The notes beneath the pieces were generated by a model. The model did not search any database. It had not been told where the DNA came from and saw only the letters and a program-made list of their open reading frames with translations. A stretch of 6,748 nucleotides of DNA from Candidatus Rhabdochlamydia sp. (GTDB lineage: Bacteria > Chlamydiota > Chlamydiia > Chlamydiales > Rhabdochlamydiaceae). Shown here piece after piece: positions 6,051 to 6,748 of this stretch; position 1 is the stretch's first letter, and each line of letters begins with the position of its first letter. A program made the translations under genes and the position numbers. The DNA is taken from NCBI GenBank assembly GCA_030043815.1, contig JASHWX010000015.1:1-6748 (forward strand), given 5' to 3'.

Positions 6051-6716
6051 TTAAACTAATATATATGCCCCTCGGTTCTGGATCAGATTGTAAATGGAGA
6101 CTATCTCAGATGCCTGAAGATCGACATGGCTAAATAGCGCCGGCGGGACCGTTTTCTTTGAATCATAAATCCATCGATCTCTCACATTGATATACTGCTG
6201 AAAGAGGGTTACGACATGTTCTTCTTCAGTGGATTTCTCTTTAATTTTTAAAATATAGAACGGTCGGTTGCTGGCATCGAATCCCGTTGAGGAGCGTTTA
6301 ATTTTCTCAGGCATGAGAAAATCGATATATCCGGGACGGCCCATAGGATCGAGAAGCTCAAATTTCTCCAGATCTTTTCCTTCAAGCGCTTGCTTGAGCG
6401 CCTGTTCAATTGTCAAACTGCCGCTTTCTAAGCGGCGCTGCAACAATTCGAGCATCTGGTGATTATCTTCTTCTTCGACTTCGACCTGCCGATCCCATTC
6501 GCACGCAATGGCATAAATGACAACGGGGATCCCGATGAGAGTCAAAAACATGACGAGGCCTGCTAAGGTAGCTAATGCATAGACGCAGATCTTTTGAGTG
6601 AACGGCCTGTCTTCTCTCACCCATTCGACCATTTTGCCGACTAATGAAGATTGCTCTTCCTTGGGAATACGCCATTCGAATGAGTGCGCCGCTGTCAAAG
6701 TGACCTGAGTTGCCAT
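6051..6716 (-). CDS. Hypothetical membrane-anchored protein, 221 aa
   Basis: I do not recognise this protein. It begins with about 40 polar residues without a signal peptide, followed by a long hydrophobic stretch at about 42-73. This is long enough for one extended helix or a tight hairpin with its turn near LIGIP (60-64). A strongly acidic segment (VEVEEEDN, 78-85) and a helical region (86-120) come next. The C-terminal domain (about 121-221) is mixed, with the distinctive pieces LLDPMGRPGYIDFL and RWIYDSKK. A long hydrophobic stretch near the N terminus and a soluble C-terminal domain resemble the layout of chlamydial inclusion-membrane proteins, but the bilobed pattern is not clear enough to claim that. 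The ATG is preceded 4 nt upstream by GCGGA. The gene converges on the 159-residue gene, and its upstream region is cut by the window edge. Confidence 0.75.
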   Translation of the reverse strand: MATQVTLTAAHSFEWRIPKEEQSSLVGKMVEWVREDRPFTQKICVYALATLAGLVMFLTLIGIPVVIYAIACEWDRQVEVEEEDNHQMLELLQRRLESGSLTIEQALKQALEGKDLEKFELLDPMGRPGYIDFLMPEKIKRSSTGFDASNRPFYILKIKEKSTEEEHVVTLFQQYINVRDRWIYDSKKTVPPALFSHVDLQASEIVSIYNLIQNRGAYILV

Positions 6717-6748
6717 ATTTTCCGCTCGTCTTGAAAATCAAAAGAAAA

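Overview
The window looks like chromosomal DNA of a Gram-negative bacterium, most likely a member of the Chlamydiota of the environmental (Waddlia/Parachlamydia/Simkania) type. This is an inference from the look of the secretin, the poorly matching Shine-Dalgarno sequences, and a cluster of genes that are either unrecognisable or belong to unusually expanded families. No rRNA or other phylogenetic marker is present to settle it. A type II secretion-like secretin with a signal peptide shows at least that the organism has an outer membrane.

Layout, left to right. Positions 1-121 are a long, nearly complete palindrome (about 50 paired bases per arm) that looks like a miniature inverted-repeat element and may continue off the left edge. 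A large minus-strand block follows: gspD-like secretin (4552-2957), tRNA-Arg(TCT) (2927-2854), then an 876-residue DHH-family protein (2838-208). The gaps are only 29 and 15 nt, so the three could share a transcript. The DHH protein carries the scattered active-site signature of family II (Mn-dependent) inorganic pyrophosphatases, but is almost three times their usual size, with a CBS-like segment and two large unexplained expansions.

Upstream of gspD, also on the minus strand, is a compact AT-rich two-gene cassette (5430-4611): a minimal nucleotidyltransferase (MntA-like antitoxin) followed 4 nt later by a HEPN protein with the RX4HXY motif of HepT toxins. This is a HEPN/MNT toxin-antitoxin module whose composition differs from the genes on both sides, suggesting acquisition. 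From the other side of an 89-nt divergent promoter region a plus-strand gene for a 159-residue soluble protein of unknown function is read (5520-5999). It converges on a minus-strand gene for a 221-residue membrane-anchored protein of unknown function (6716-6051).

The genes do not form one pathway. The secretin would act in the outer membrane, the DHH protein is expected in the cytoplasm acting on a phosphoanhydride or nucleotide-type substrate, and the HEPN/MNT pair would be a self-contained toxin-antitoxin or phage-defence unit. The items that most merit a second look are the giant pyrophosphatase-like protein, the off-consensus HEPN/MNT pair, and the long palindrome.
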